A stretch of 64,000 nucleotides of DNA. Source: Comamonadaceae bacterium (GTDB lineage Bacteria > Pseudomonadota > Gammaproteobacteria > Burkholderiales > Burkholderiaceae_C). Shown here piece by piece: positions 31,832 to 41,237 of this stretch. The stretch spans positions 1-64,000 of the forward strand of contig CANBWK010000001.1 in NCBI GenBank assembly GCA_947373105.1. The letters run 5' to 3'. Under the pieces are notes generated by a model. That model searched no databases and was not told where the DNA came from. It was given only the letters and a program-made list of their open reading frames with translations. Every line of letters starts with the position of its first letter. The stretch's first letter is position 1. The position numbers and the translations under genes were made by a program.

Positions 31832-32959
31832 TCAATGTTCATTCACCGCACGAAGCATGATCATTCTTTGTTGAGCGATGCGCGCTTTAACTTGGGTCCG
31901 GTCTTTCACATCGCCGGCCAATTGACCACAAGCAGCGTCAATATCATCACCACGTGTTTTACGCACCGTGGTTACCAAACCAGCATTCTGCAGTTGTTTG
32001 GCAAAGGCTTGAACGCGCTCTTGTGGCGAACGCAACAAACCAGACGCAGGAAAAGGATTGAAAGGTATCAAATTGAACTTGCAACGAAGACCCTGTCGAG
32101 CATGAAATTGAACCAAACCAATCAATAACTCAGCATGTTCGGGTTGATCATTTACACCATCGAGCATGCAATATTCAAACGTTATGAAGTCCCGAGGCGC
32201 ATGCGCCAAATAACGAATGCAGGTCTGCAACAACTCGTCAATTGGATACTTTTTATTTAATGGCACTAAACTATCGCGAAGTGCATCAGTCGGCGCGTGC
32301 AAGGAAACCGCTAAAGCGACAGGGCAATCAATCGAGAGACGATCCATCATGGGAACCACACCCGAAGTTGACACTGTGACTCTGCGCCGGGACAAGCCAT
32401 AACCGTGATCGTCCAGCATCGCTTTCAAAGCAGGGACTAAAGCGCTGTAATTTTGCAGCGGCTCACCCATTCCCATCATGACCACATTGGAAATGACACG
32501 CTCTGAGACTTTCAGGTGCTTTCGCAGAAAATGTTCTGCAAACCACAATTGACTCAGGATTTCTGCCGTCGTCAGGTTTCGACTGAAACCTTGATGGCCG
32601 GTTGAGCAAAAACGACAACCTACTGCACAACCCGCTTGAGAAGAAATACACAGGGTGCCACGATCATCCTCAGGGATAAAGACAGCTTCAACTGCATTGC
32701 CAGCACCCACATCAAACAACCATTTGATGGTGCCATCTGCAGACAAATGCTGGGAAACGACAGGTAAGGACTGAATGTGCGCATGGGCTTTGAGCTTTTC
32801 CCTCAAAGACTTTGCCAAATCGCTCATGTCATCAAATTCACTGGCACCTTTTTGATGAATCCAACGGAACAGTTGAGTGGCACGAAAACGCTTCTCACCC
32901 AAGCGCTCGCAAAAAACGGCCAGGCCTTCCAAGTCAAAATCAAGAAGGTTGGCCGTCAT
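31832..32959 (-). CDS. rlmN: Dual-specificity RNA methyltransferase RlmN
   Basis: 375 residues. This radical SAM enzyme methylates C2 of A2503 in 23S rRNA and A37 in some tRNAs. The cluster motif [10 protein letters not shown] (CxxxCxxC) is intact. An N-terminal helical domain ([14 protein letters not shown]), GMGEPLQNY and [10 protein letters not shown] support the call. The mechanistic Cys near the C-terminus is in the [16 protein letters not shown] block. It lies between ndk and pilW in the conserved order. Confidence 0.95.
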   Translation of the reverse strand: MTANLLDFDLEGLAVFCERLGEKRFRATQLFRWIHQKGASEFDDMSDLAKSLREKLKAHAHIQSLPVVSQHLSADGTIKWLFDVGAGNAVEAVFIPEDDRGTLCISSQAGCAVGCRFCSTGHQGFSRNLTTAEILSQLWFAEHFLRKHLKVSERVISNVVMMGMGEPLQNYSALVPALKAMLDDHGYGLSRRRVTVSTSGVVPMMDRLSIDCPVALAVSLHAPTDALRDSLVPLNKKYPIDELLQTCIRYLAHAPRDFITFEYCMLDGVNDQPEHAELLIGLVQFHARQGLRCKFNLIPFNPFPASGLLRSPQERVQAFAKQLQNAGLVTTVRKTRGDDIDAACGQLAGDVKDRTQVKARIAQQRMIMLRAVNEH

Positions 32960-32991
32960 AGCTTAATGGTCGCGAAAAAGTCGCGACTGAA

Positions 32992-33417
32992 TTAATGCGC
33001 GTAAACGTTCATGCCTGCGAAGAAAAAGCCGATTTCAACAGCGGCAGTCTCAGCAGCATCAGATCCGTGTACAGCATTGGCATCAATACTGTCCGCAAAG
33101 TCCGCGCGGATAGTGCCAGGGGCTGCTTTCTTCGGGTCTGTAGCACCCATCAAATCACGATTTTTCAAAATTGCCCCCTCGCCTTCCAAGGCCTGAATCA
33201 TGACAGGACCGGAAATCATGAAATCCACCAAGTCCTTAAAAAAAGGGCGCTCTTTGTGAACTGCGTAAAAAGCTTCGGCTTCTCCGCGGGACAAATGGGC
33301 CATGCGAGCTGCAATCACCTTCAAGCCAGCAGCTTCAAAGCGTGCGTAAATTTGACCAATCACGTTTTTAGCGACTGCGTCAGGTTTGATGATAGAAAGA
33401 GTGCGTTCGATAGCCAT
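32992..33417 (-). CDS. ndk: Nucleoside diphosphate kinase
   Basis: 141 residues, the standard length. It transfers the gamma phosphate between nucleoside tri- and diphosphates. IKPDAV (residues 10-15), RPFF, and the active-site NAVHGSD with phosphorylated His 117 are all present. The start has an AGGA site eight bases upstream. It heads the long minus-strand run toward purA and probably carries the main promoter in the 130 bases upstream. Confidence 0.97.
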   Translation of the reverse strand: MAIERTLSIIKPDAVAKNVIGQIYARFEAAGLKVIAARMAHLSRGEAEAFYAVHKERPFFKDLVDFMISGPVMIQALEGEGAILKNRDLMGATDPKKAAPGTIRADFADSIDANAVHGSDAAETAAVEIGFFFAGMNVYAH

Positions 33418-33545
33418 GAAATTTTCCTGATATGAAGAGATATTGAATCTTTATTGCCCTACGGCAAAGCCCCCTATTCTAACCTGAGACGCAGTCGATT
33501 CATAGCAATGCCATTGCTCTAGCCCCTCTGTGGCATAAGGGTTCA

Positions 33546-34778
33546 TCAACGGGATCTGCCGCCTCCGTTACCACTTCGTCGCGGCCCACCCGAACGACCA
33601 CCGGGGGCCTTGGTTTGGCGTTGCTTGCTGAAACTTTCTGCTCCGATGTAGCCTTGAGATGTTTTCAAAGGGTCAGGTTGAGCAGCGTTTTCTTGCCGTG
33701 TTTTTCTATTTCCAGCACTGGCTGCTGGCAAGGCCGTGCCTGGAATTCCCCGACCCATTGGACGAGGGCGTCGGTCGCCACGACCTTGACCCGGGCCACG
33801 ACCACGCGCTGGAGGCGCTCGGTCCAGGCGCTCGGCACCACCTGCAGCCTTCATAAGTGCCCGAATGTCGTTCTCATCGAGTTCCATCCAACCGCTTCTG
33901 CGCAATCCGTGAGGCAAAACCATGGCGCCGTATCGGATTCTGATCAAACGGCTGACAGCATGCCCCACCGCTTCCATCATGCGACGAACTTCACGGTTAC
34001 GACCTTCGGAGATGGTGACACGGTACCAGCAGTTCGAGCCTTCACCGCCACCATCTTCGATGGAACCAAACAATGCGGGCCCATCGTCCAGCATGACACC
34101 GTCCAACAACTTTTGTTTTTCTTCTTTGCTCAAAGCGCCCAGTACACGGACCGCGTACTCGCGTTCAAGTCCAAAACGAGGGTGCATCAATTGATTGGCC
34201 AACTCACCCGAACTGGTAAAGAGCAAAAGGCCTTCTGTATTCAAGTCAAGGCGGCCGACAGATTGCCATTTCCCGTGTTGCAGACGGGGAAGTTTACGGA
34301 ACACGGTTGGCCGGTTCTGGGGGTCGTCGTGTGTGACGATTTCACCGGCAGGCTTGTGATAAGCAATGACGCGGGGAGGTGGTGGAGAAATGCGTACATG
34401 AATGAGTCTGCCATTGACCTTGACCTGATCGCCATATTGAATACGCTGGCCAATGTGCGCAGGCTCGTTATTGACAGATATGCGCCCTTCCAGAATAAGC
34501 TGCTCCATCTCCAAGCGAGATCCCATACCCGCTTGTGCCAGTACTTTATGCAGCTTGGGCGATTCGGCCTGAGGGGGTAAGACCCGTTTATTCAAATCGA
34601 GGTGACTGGTCGTTTCGATTTCCGCATCGAAGTCCCCAGAAACCACATCTTCAATTCCAATCGCACGCAATCCTTTTGAGTTGGCCGTCTCTGGCAGATC
34701 TACATGCGACGCATTTGGCTCGACAGCTGAAGAAGCAGGCTCCCCTGAAGGTTCGATATTTTTGGGGGACTCAGTCAT
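33546..34778 (-). CDS. rluB: 23S rRNA pseudouridine synthase, RluB type, with long disordered tails
   Basis: 410 residues from the ATG at 34778 overlapping the scpB stop by eight bases; the ORF track start at 34865 lies inside scpB. An S4 RNA-binding domain (about 75-135, [21 protein letters not shown]) is followed by the RsuA-type catalytic domain with [14 protein letters not shown] holding the catalytic Asp and [15 protein letters not shown]. It should modify U2605 of 23S rRNA. The acidic N-terminal ~70 residues and a ~80-residue RG-rich tail ([20 protein letters not shown]) are extra relative to E. coli RluB but are seen in Burkholderiales relatives. Confidence 0.92.
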   Translation of the reverse strand: MTESPKNIEPSGEPASSAVEPNASHVDLPETANSKGLRAIGIEDVVSGDFDAEIETTSHLDLNKRVLPPQAESPKLHKVLAQAGMGSRLEMEQLILEGRISVNNEPAHIGQRIQYGDQVKVNGRLIHVRISPPPPRVIAYHKPAGEIVTHDDPQNRPTVFRKLPRLQHGKWQSVGRLDLNTEGLLLFTSSGELANQLMHPRFGLEREYAVRVLGALSKEEKQKLLDGVMLDDGPALFGSIEDGGGEGSNCWYRVTISEGRNREVRRMMEAVGHAVSRLIRIRYGAMVLPHGLRRSGWMELDENDIRALMKAAGGAERLDRAPPARGRGPGQGRGDRRPRPMGRGIPGTALPAASAGNRKTRQENAAQPDPLKTSQGYIGAESFSKQRQTKAPGGRSGGPRRSGNGGGRSR

Positions 34779-35487
34779 GGCTAGGGCGTTTTTCTTCTGG
34801 GGGTGATTTGACGGCTTGCGTATCGGCATTGCCGTCAATGGGTAAAAAAGAATTGGAAAGTTCAACTTCTTCTCTGGCGCTCAAATCGAGCTCACTGAAC
34901 AACACTTCATCAAGAGAGAGTGAAGGCTGTGCGTTTTCATCTTCGATGACGCTTGATAGCAAAGAGGCCTGGGCATCAACAGATTGCAATAAGGGCAACT
35001 GGTCAAGAGAGACCAGGCTCAAGTCGTCCAGAAACTGTTTGGTTGTGGCATACAAACCTGGGCGGCCAACCGTTTCGCGGTGTCCAATTACTTCTACCCA
35101 ACCGCGATCCTCAAGCTGCTTCAGAATCTGGGTGTTGATTGTGACGCCCCTGATATCTTCCATATCGCCTCGGGTCACAGGCTGTCGGTAGGCAATGATA
35201 GCCAGTGTTTCCAAGACAGCACGGGTGTATTTGGGTGGCTTTTCAGGATGCAACCTATCGAGGAACTCGCGCAACTCGGGCCGACTTTGAAAGCGCCATC
35301 CCGTGGCTACATGGACGAGCTCCAGCCCGCGGGTCGCCCATTCCAGCTGGAGCTCTTCTAAAATTTGCTTGACCGTGTCTGCGCCTAACGCATCGCCAAA
35401 AAGAACCCTTAAATCTCTCACAGAGATTGGTTGCGATGCACAAAGTAAGGCGGTTTCAAGGACACGCTTGGCTTGCGCCGTATTCAT
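34771..35487 (-). CDS. scpB: Segregation and condensation protein B
   Basis: 238 residues from [17 protein letters not shown] at 35487; the ORF track start at 35529 has no ribosome-binding site support. ScpB is the kleisin-associated winged-helix protein of the SMC-ScpAB condensin. Two winged-helix domains (about 1-80 and 85-165) include [18 protein letters not shown] and [14 protein letters not shown]. The last 70 residues are an acidic tail absent in short ScpBs. scpA is not in this window, so the operon is split from its usual partner or begins elsewhere. rluB follows with an 8-nt overlap. Confidence 0.93.
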   Translation of the reverse strand: MNTAQAKRVLETALLCASQPISVRDLRVLFGDALGADTVKQILEELQLEWATRGLELVHVATGWRFQSRPELREFLDRLHPEKPPKYTRAVLETLAIIAYRQPVTRGDMEDIRGVTINTQILKQLEDRGWVEVIGHRETVGRPGLYATTKQFLDDLSLVSLDQLPLLQSVDAQASLLSSVIEDENAQPSLSLDEVLFSELDLSAREEVELSNSFLPIDGNADTQAVKSPPEEKRPSHD

Positions 35488-35634
35488 GGTGTCGTTCTTC
35501 CGTGAAAAATACGCCTGAGGCGTGACCAACGGATGTGAAAATTCAATCGTGGCAATAACGCGCAGGTTGAACCCTTAGCGAATCAACAATCCTGCAAAAA
35601 CGATGACCATAAGTCAATCGATCAAGGTTTGCAA

Positions 35635-36651
35635 TCAGATTCCATTGTAACTGAGTGCCCAAATAGTTGCGGCATTTTGCATATCTTCAGGCAATGGGGC
35701 TCGAAATTCCATAGGCTCACCCGTCAAGGGATGCGCAAATGCCAAATGAAAGGCATGCAAGGCTTGCCTCGTCATGCCCGCGCCTGCACGCCCGCCATAA
35801 ACTGCATCGGCTAGCAACGGGTAGCCCAGATGGGCCATATGCACGCGAATTTGATGGGTGCGCCCCGTATGCAGCGTGCACTGGACCCAACAACCCAGAT
35901 CGGCCTGGACCACAAGGTCGAATGTTGTGGATGCAGTTTTACCCGATTGACGAGAAAGATCGACCGCAGCCATTCTGAGACGATTGGCAGGGTCTCTTCC
36001 CACGGCCTGCTCCAAAGTGTAGCCAGCATTGAAACGCCAATGACCGGATGCGAACGCCCAATATTGCCGCTTAACCTCACGTGCAGCGATTTTTTGAACC
36101 AAAGCATCCATGCCTTGGCGTGTTCTCGCTACGACCATCAGTCCGCTCGTATCTTTGTCCAATCTGTGAACAATCCCGGCCCTAGGTAATAAGGCAGATT
36201 GCTTGTCCAACGCCAAAATGCCGTTTAACAGCGTTCCACTCCAGTTACCCGGTGCGGGGTGCACGACAAGTCCCGCAGGTTTATTGACTATGAAAAGATG
36301 CTCGTCTTGGAAAACCACATCGAGTGCCATCGCTTCAGGTTTGAAGGCTTGCGACTGCGGAGTCGCCCTCAGTTCAACTGACAATGCACCACCAGCCTTG
36401 ACTTTGGCTGAGGACTTGGTCACAGGCGAACCGGCCAGTAATACAGCGCCTTGCTCAATCAGTTGCTGTAAGTAACTGCGCGAAAACTCCGGAACGCATT
36501 GCGCCAGTACACGGTCCAATCGATCACCATGACGCTCTGTAGGAACCGTTAAATGACGCCATTCAGCTGGCGGAGATGGGTCACCGTCACCGGCACCCTC
36601 ATCCAAAAGGCCTTGCGGATCATCTATTTCTATGGGGGTCGATATAATCAA
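35635..36651 (-). CDS. rluD: 23S rRNA pseudouridine(1911/1915/1917) synthase RluD
   Basis: 338 residues from a TTG at 36651. An alternative TTG 15 codons later has AAGG close upstream, so the true start is uncertain. An S4 domain (about 40-100, RLDRVLAQCVPEFSRSYLQQLI) is followed by the RluA-type catalytic domain with AGIVHRLDKDTSGLMVVA holding the catalytic Asp, and HTGRTHQIRVH. RluD modifies helix 69 of 23S rRNA. It is divergent from bamD across under 30 bases, an arrangement conserved in proteobacteria. Confidence 0.94.
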   Translation of the reverse strand: MIISTPIEIDDPQGLLDEGAGDGDPSPPAEWRHLTVPTERHGDRLDRVLAQCVPEFSRSYLQQLIEQGAVLLAGSPVTKSSAKVKAGGALSVELRATPQSQAFKPEAMALDVVFQDEHLFIVNKPAGLVVHPAPGNWSGTLLNGILALDKQSALLPRAGIVHRLDKDTSGLMVVARTRQGMDALVQKIAAREVKRQYWAFASGHWRFNAGYTLEQAVGRDPANRLRMAAVDLSRQSGKTASTTFDLVVQADLGCWVQCTLHTGRTHQIRVHMAHLGYPLLADAVYGGRAGAGMTRQALHAFHLAFAHPLTGEPMEFRAPLPEDMQNAATIWALSYNGI

Positions 36652-36679
36652 TTGGCTTGAGTTTCTACAAGGTTAAGTG

Positions 36680-37483
36680 ATGCGTGGTTTCAGATTATCG
36701 GTGGTCCCTACAGGCTTGACATTTTTGGTCGCACTAGTGTTGACGGCATGTTCTTCCACGCCAACAGACAACACGGCCAGTTGGTCAACAGATAAGCTTT
36801 ATAACGAAGCCAAAGATGAAACCAAAGCAGGAGCTTGGGACAAGGCCATTGGCTTATTTGACAAGTTAGAAGGCCGAGCTGCAGGTACCACACTGTCACA
36901 ACAAGCCCAACTTGAAAAAGCGTTTGCCCAGTACAAGACCGGTGACAAAATTCAGGCGATCGCCACTTTGGATCGCTTCCTGAAGCTGCACCCTGCAAGT
37001 CCTGCCATCGATTACGCCCTGTACTTGAAAGGCCTGGTCAACTTCAATGACAACTTAGGCCTGTTCTCATTCATCACACGACAGGACCTTTCTGAGCGAG
37101 ACCAAAAAGCGGCCAAGGACTCCTATGAAGCCTTTCGTGAATTGGTGAGCCGATTCCCAGAATCCAAATACACCCCCGATGGCCGTCAGCGCATGACCTA
37201 TATTGTCAATTCGCTGGCATCATACGAAGTTCATGTGGCCCGGTATTACTTCAGCCGAGGTGCTTATGTGGCCGCAATCAACCGTGCTCAGTTGGCCATT
37301 TCTGACTTTCAGGGTGTACCCGCTGTTGAAGAGGCATTGGGCATTTTGATTCAATCCTACGATGCATTGGGCTTGATCGAATTACGAAATGACAGCCGAC
37401 GCGTACTTGAGCAAAGTTTTCCACAGTCAGCGTTGCAAGGCAAAGGCCGTAACGATGTCAAAGCTTGGTGGAAGTTTTGGTAA
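36680..37483 (+). CDS. bamD: Outer-membrane assembly lipoprotein BamD
   Basis: 267 residues from the ATG at 36680 with AAGG seven bases upstream; the ORF track includes a preceding GTG. The lipobox is LTACS, Cys at about 24. Five TPR motifs follow (KLYNEAKDETKAGAWDKAIGLFDKLE onward), with RQRMTYIVNSLASYEVHVARYYFSRGAYVAAI typical of BamD. It is the essential lipoprotein partner of BamA. Its 3' end overlaps the convergent yoaA-like gene by 26 bases. Confidence 0.95.
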   Translation: MRGFRLSVVPTGLTFLVALVLTACSSTPTDNTASWSTDKLYNEAKDETKAGAWDKAIGLFDKLEGRAAGTTLSQQAQLEKAFAQYKTGDKIQAIATLDRFLKLHPASPAIDYALYLKGLVNFNDNLGLFSFITRQDLSERDQKAAKDSYEAFRELVSRFPESKYTPDGRQRMTYIVNSLASYEVHVARYYFSRGAYVAAINRAQLAISDFQGVPAVEEALGILIQSYDALGLIELRNDSRRVLEQSFPQSALQGKGRNDVKAWWKFW

Positions 37484-39512
37484 GGCGCTCTAAGGCTATT
37501 TCGAATTCTTCTGAGGTTTGTAAAACCCGCATGGCTGGCAAACTGGACAGTAATCTTTTGCCGTAACCCATGGTGGCCAAGCGAGGATCGCACACGACCA
37601 AGATGCCTTGATCTGACTCGCTACGAATCAATCTGCCAGCGCCTTGCTTCAGCGCGACAGCCGCTTCTGGCAAGGAGTACTCAGCAAAGGCGCTACGCCC
37701 TCCCCGCTCAAGACGAGCGGAACGCGCCTCGACCAAGGGATCATTGGGAGGCGGAAACGGGAGCTTGTCTATGACGACCAACTGAAGTGCTTCCCCCGGG
37801 ACATCAAAACCTTCCCAAAAAGAAGCCGAGGCCACCAAAATACAACCGAGTTGCCCGTCCTGATCACCTTGCCTGAATCGCTCCATCAAGCGTCTTTTGG
37901 GGCCCTGACCTTGAACCAACACCTCAACTTGTCCTGAAAGACTGGCGTTTTCAGACAAGAGTTGCCCTATGTTGCGCATTGCCGCTAACGTGGTGGTTAA
38001 GACGAGGGTACGCCCTCTCAGTTTAAGCGCTGCAGGGCCAACCAATTCAGACACACAACGGCTGTGCGAGGCGTCGTTCGGCCTTGGCATTTGGCGAGGC
38101 ACGTAAACCCCCGCTTGACCAGCATAGTCAAACGGGCTAGAAACCTGTAGCAGACGCGCTTGCATCAATCCGCATGGCTCAGTGAACCATTTCATTTGGG
38201 GGTCATCACCCAATGTGGCGGAAGTAAACACGAATGCTTTGCGATAGGCCCCCGGAGAAGAAGGCTCATCTTCAAATGCTTGTTCAATGCTATCTGCATC
38301 CTCAACGGGTTGTTTCCCTAACAACTGAGTTTGTACGGCCTCTGCGATGTCCAAAGGTGACTCTACCAAGCGCAATTGCATACCGACTTCAAGCCAACGA
38401 ACCGACTCTTCTGGGCACGGTTTTTCAAAGCGTCGAATAATTTGAAGTACTGATGAAAATCTCTCATAAAGCCTGACAAAATCAGGTGCCAATTCAGCCA
38501 CCGTTTCAAGTGACTGCATACATGCATTGCAAGCGGATTGAACGTCCGCTAATCCTTGTTCCCAGTGTTGAGAGTTGAGACCTGACGGCTCAACATCCGT
38601 CCACCGCAAACGGCTTCCAGCTCTGAACTCGGAGGCAGTCAATCTCAAATCGCGTGCAGTCTTTTCAAGGCCACCGACCAATGCAGACCAATCCGCAAGA
38701 CCTCTGGCTAGTTGCAAACCTTGACCCAGGAGATCTCTTCCCAGATCGATCAATTGGCCTGTGCTCAATTGTTGCCCGAGAAAATTAACCCCAATTTCAT
38801 TGAGTTGATGCGCTTCATCAAACACTGTCACGCGCACTGTTGGCAACAATTCGGCCATGCCTGACTCACGAACGTTCAAGTCAGCAAAGAACAAATGGTG
38901 ATTAATGACGACCACATCGGCTGCCAAGGCTTCTTTGCGGGCCATATTCACATGACATGCGCGAAATTTAGGACACTGAGAGCCCAAACAATTGTCGCGG
39001 GTTGAGGTCACCAATGGGATGACCGGCGAACGATCATCTAGCCCCGTTAATTCGGACAAATCCCCAGTCAATGTTGCATGAGACCACGTTTCTATTTTGG
39101 CCAAAGCATGTGCATAAACACGGTCAGCCGATTCATGGCCTTGCCTAGATTGCTCTAACCTTTGAAGGCATAGATAATTGCCTCGTCCCTTGAGTAAAGC
39201 CACCTTGACAGGCAAGCCCAGTGCTTGCGCCAACTTGGGAATATCTCGTGAAAAAAGTTGATCTTGCAAGGCTTTGGTCGCAGTGGACACCAAAGCTCGC
39301 TCTCCACTCAATAAAACAGGCACCAAATAGGCATATGTTTTCCCGACACCAGTGCCTGCCTCTACAACCAATTCTCCACCAAGTTGAACAACTTCAGCTA
39401 TCGCCATCGCCATGGCCGTTTGTCCTTCGCGCGGTTGAAAAACGGCAGAACTAGCGGCCAGCGCACCCTGCGCACTAAAGGTATGCGCCACTGCTGCGCT
39501 CAAGGCGCTCAA
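37458..39512 (-). CDS. YoaA/DinG-family ATP-dependent helicase
   Basis: 684 residues from a TTG at 39512 that overlaps the upstream stop (TTGA); a TTG three codons in is an alternative. It is an XPD/DinG-type superfamily 2 helicase. Walker A is EAGTGVGKTYAYL, the Fe-S cluster Cys are in YLCLQR and CLGSQCPKFRAC, motif II is FDEAHQ, and GCILVASASFWEGFDVPGEAL and QGAGRLIRSESDQG are the late motifs. Four Cys match the Fe-S helicase pattern. In E. coli YoaA acts in replication-damage repair with the HolC clamp-loader subunit. Confidence 0.92.
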   Translation of the reverse strand: MSALSAAVAHTFSAQGALAASSAVFQPREGQTAMAMAIAEVVQLGGELVVEAGTGVGKTYAYLVPVLLSGERALVSTATKALQDQLFSRDIPKLAQALGLPVKVALLKGRGNYLCLQRLEQSRQGHESADRVYAHALAKIETWSHATLTGDLSELTGLDDRSPVIPLVTSTRDNCLGSQCPKFRACHVNMARKEALAADVVVINHHLFFADLNVRESGMAELLPTVRVTVFDEAHQLNEIGVNFLGQQLSTGQLIDLGRDLLGQGLQLARGLADWSALVGGLEKTARDLRLTASEFRAGSRLRWTDVEPSGLNSQHWEQGLADVQSACNACMQSLETVAELAPDFVRLYERFSSVLQIIRRFEKPCPEESVRWLEVGMQLRLVESPLDIAEAVQTQLLGKQPVEDADSIEQAFEDEPSSPGAYRKAFVFTSATLGDDPQMKWFTEPCGLMQARLLQVSSPFDYAGQAGVYVPRQMPRPNDASHSRCVSELVGPAALKLRGRTLVLTTTLAAMRNIGQLLSENASLSGQVEVLVQGQGPKRRLMERFRQGDQDGQLGCILVASASFWEGFDVPGEALQLVVIDKLPFPPPNDPLVEARSARLERGGRSAFAEYSLPEAAVALKQGAGRLIRSESDQGILVVCDPRLATMGYGKRLLSSLPAMRVLQTSEEFEIALERLTKTSTKL

Positions 39513-39718
39513 GCAGGTTCCTTCGGCAAGAGAATTTGCTGCAATTGCGCAATACGATCACGTAGGATTAATTTTTGTTTTTTCAAACGCCGAATCTGTA
39601 AATCGTCAGTCGTCGGGTGAACGCTGAGTTGATCAATCAATGCATTCAGCTCAGCATGATCTATTTGCAGTGCAATGCACAGTCTCTGTGGAGATTGCAA
39701 ATCAAGGTTGACTGTCAT
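39509..39718 (-). CDS. DUF465 (YdcH-like) small protein
   Basis: 69 residues from MTVNLDLQSPQRL at 39718; the ORF track start at 39820 lies deep in the upstream gene. The helical hairpin with ALQIDHAELNALIDQL and LQIRRLKKQKLILRDRIAQLQQIL matches the DUF465/YdcH family of short coiled-coil proteins. Function unknown. It overlaps the upstream gene by 17 bases and the yoaA-like gene by four bases, so translation of the three is coupled. Confidence 0.82.
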   Translation of the reverse strand: MTVNLDLQSPQRLCIALQIDHAELNALIDQLSVHPTTDDLQIRRLKKQKLILRDRIAQLQQILLPKEPA

Positions 39719-40061
39719 TGGTAATTTCCAGCGGTGACTTTTTTGCATCCAGTCGATCAAGTCTATCGGACACAGCTTGCGCCCTTTTTGTAGCCCGTAA
39801 AGCATGCTCCTGCTGCTCAATTGGCACCAGTGCGCGGCGACGTTCTAGACGGGCTTCCTGGAGGCAGTCATTCACCATAAAAAGCTGCCAGCATTGTCTG
39901 GCCGTATGGTCATAACGTTGGAAAATAGATTCTCGCTTTTCTTGCAATAATTGCTGCTGTTGAACAGGCTCTAACGTATTTGCAGCTACCGACGCTTGTC
40001 CAGAAATTACAAACATAAGGATTTGAATCAAAAGCGTAAAACGAGATTTTCCACAAGTCAT
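39702..40061 (-). CDS. Small secreted charged helical protein, unknown
   Basis: 119 residues. A signal peptide (MTCGKSRFTLLIQILMFVISGQASVAA) precedes a Gln/Arg/Glu-rich helical mature part (LEPVQQQQLLQEKRESIFQR, LQEARLERRRALVPIEQQE) with two Cys near residues 57 and 66. These Cys could form a disulfide in the periplasm. I do not recognise a named family, though similar short proteins next to zapE are common in Burkholderiales. It overlaps zapE by four bases (ATGA). Confidence 0.75.
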   Translation of the reverse strand: MTCGKSRFTLLIQILMFVISGQASVAANTLEPVQQQQLLQEKRESIFQRYDHTARQCWQLFMVNDCLQEARLERRRALVPIEQQEHALRATKRAQAVSDRLDRLDAKKSPLEITNDSQP

Positions 40062-41155
40062 GTGAGATCCGTTTCCACTGTTCTGTGCTCTAAGGCCAAA
40101 AATTGAGCGGATTGCATTTCATTCAACCGCGAAACAGTTCGAGGAAATTCATGAGCCAAGGGCCCGGCAACGTAAAGTAACTCGGGTGTCACTTGGGCAG
40201 ACATGATCAATTTCACATGCCGGTCGTATAGAACATCAATTAACCAGGTAAAACGACGAGCCTCAGAGGCCAAACGCGCAGGCATACTGGGAACATGACT
40301 TAAGAAAAGAGTATGGAACTGAGATGCAATTTCCAAATAATCATTTTGCGATCTCGCCCCTCCGCACAAAGTCTTGAAATCGAACCAGACCACGCCCCCT
40401 GAACGGCGCTTTGCATGAATCTCGCGCGCCTCGATGTGCAAAATAGGTTCTTCATCTTGGCCACTGGCAAGTCGATCAAAAGCTTGCGTCATTTCCAAGT
40501 CCGCAGCGGCACTCAAAGGGGTATGGTAAAGCCGAAGCATTTCCAATGTGCGCTGCCGATAGTCGACACCATTGTCAACATTGACCACAGCCATGCGATC
40601 ATTTAACAAGGCAATTGCTGGCATGATACGGTCTCGGTGCATACCGCCAGGATACAAACCATCAGGCATGAAGTTGGATGTCGTTACGAAACCCACACCG
40701 TTATCAAAAAGCGAAACCAGCAAGCGATGCAAAATCATGGCATCGGTGATATCCGCCACGTGAAACTCATCAAAACATATCAATCTATACCGCTTGGCCA
40801 TGCGTTTTCCAAGCAAATCCAAAGGATTGACAGTCCCTTGCATCAAGGCGAGCTCCCGGTGAACTTCGCGCATGAACTCATGGAAATGAAGCCGTGTTTT
40901 TTTGGCAATAGGCACTGAATTGAAAAAGCAGTCCATCAAAAAACTTTTGCCACGCCCCACACCTCCGTACATATAAACACCCTTGGGAATGACCGGGCGA
41001 TTAATTAATTTTTTTAAAGGATTGGAGCGCTTGGACTTGTAGGTAGCCCACTCATCAGCACAGAGTTGAAGGGCCTCAATAGCCTTCAATTGCGCGGGGT
41101 CACTTTGGTAACCTCGAACTTCAAGCTCGTTTTGATAATTTTTAAGGACTGACAT
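40058..41155 (-). CDS. zapE: Cell-division ATPase ZapE (AFG1 family)
   Basis: 365 residues. AFG1/ZapE is an AAA-type ATPase associated with the Z-ring in E. coli. Walker A is GGVGRGKSFLMD, Walker B LICFDEFHVAD, then MILHRLLVSLFDNGVGFVTTSNFMPDGLY and the late arginine-containing block. It lies just after the lpdA terminator, so it probably has its own promoter in the short gap. It leads a compact set with the secreted protein, DUF465 protein and yoaA-like helicase, all overlapping. Confidence 0.93.
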   Translation of the reverse strand: MSVLKNYQNELEVRGYQSDPAQLKAIEALQLCADEWATYKSKRSNPLKKLINRPVIPKGVYMYGGVGRGKSFLMDCFFNSVPIAKKTRLHFHEFMREVHRELALMQGTVNPLDLLGKRMAKRYRLICFDEFHVADITDAMILHRLLVSLFDNGVGFVTTSNFMPDGLYPGGMHRDRIMPAIALLNDRMAVVNVDNGVDYRQRTLEMLRLYHTPLSAAADLEMTQAFDRLASGQDEEPILHIEAREIHAKRRSGGVVWFDFKTLCGGARSQNDYLEIASQFHTLFLSHVPSMPARLASEARRFTWLIDVLYDRHVKLIMSAQVTPELLYVAGPLAHEFPRTVSRLNEMQSAQFLALEHRTVETDLT

Positions 41156-41188
41156 ACAGTACGCATTGTCTCTGATATTTCAAATGGA

Positions 41189-41214
41189 AAAGCCCACTGA
41201 TCAGAGCGGGCTTT
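41189..41214 (-). terminator. Intrinsic terminator of sucA-sucB-lpdA
   Basis: AAAGCCC, 12 bases, then GGGCTTT: a 7-bp stem 24 bases after the lpdA stop. On the minus strand the stem runs into GGGCTTTTCC, giving a short U-run. It separates the operon from zapE. Confidence 0.75.
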
Positions 41215-41237
41215 CGATGCACAAGGGCATGTTGCAC

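Noticed and set aside
33504-33518. AGCAATG-C-CATTGCT palindrome after rluB
   Set aside because: Loop too short for a hairpin without losing pairs, no U-run, and no gene start close enough to call it an operator.
33615-34580. 321-codon plus-strand ORF antisense to rluB
   Set aside because: Shadow of rluB; no motif, no ribosome-binding site and atypical composition.
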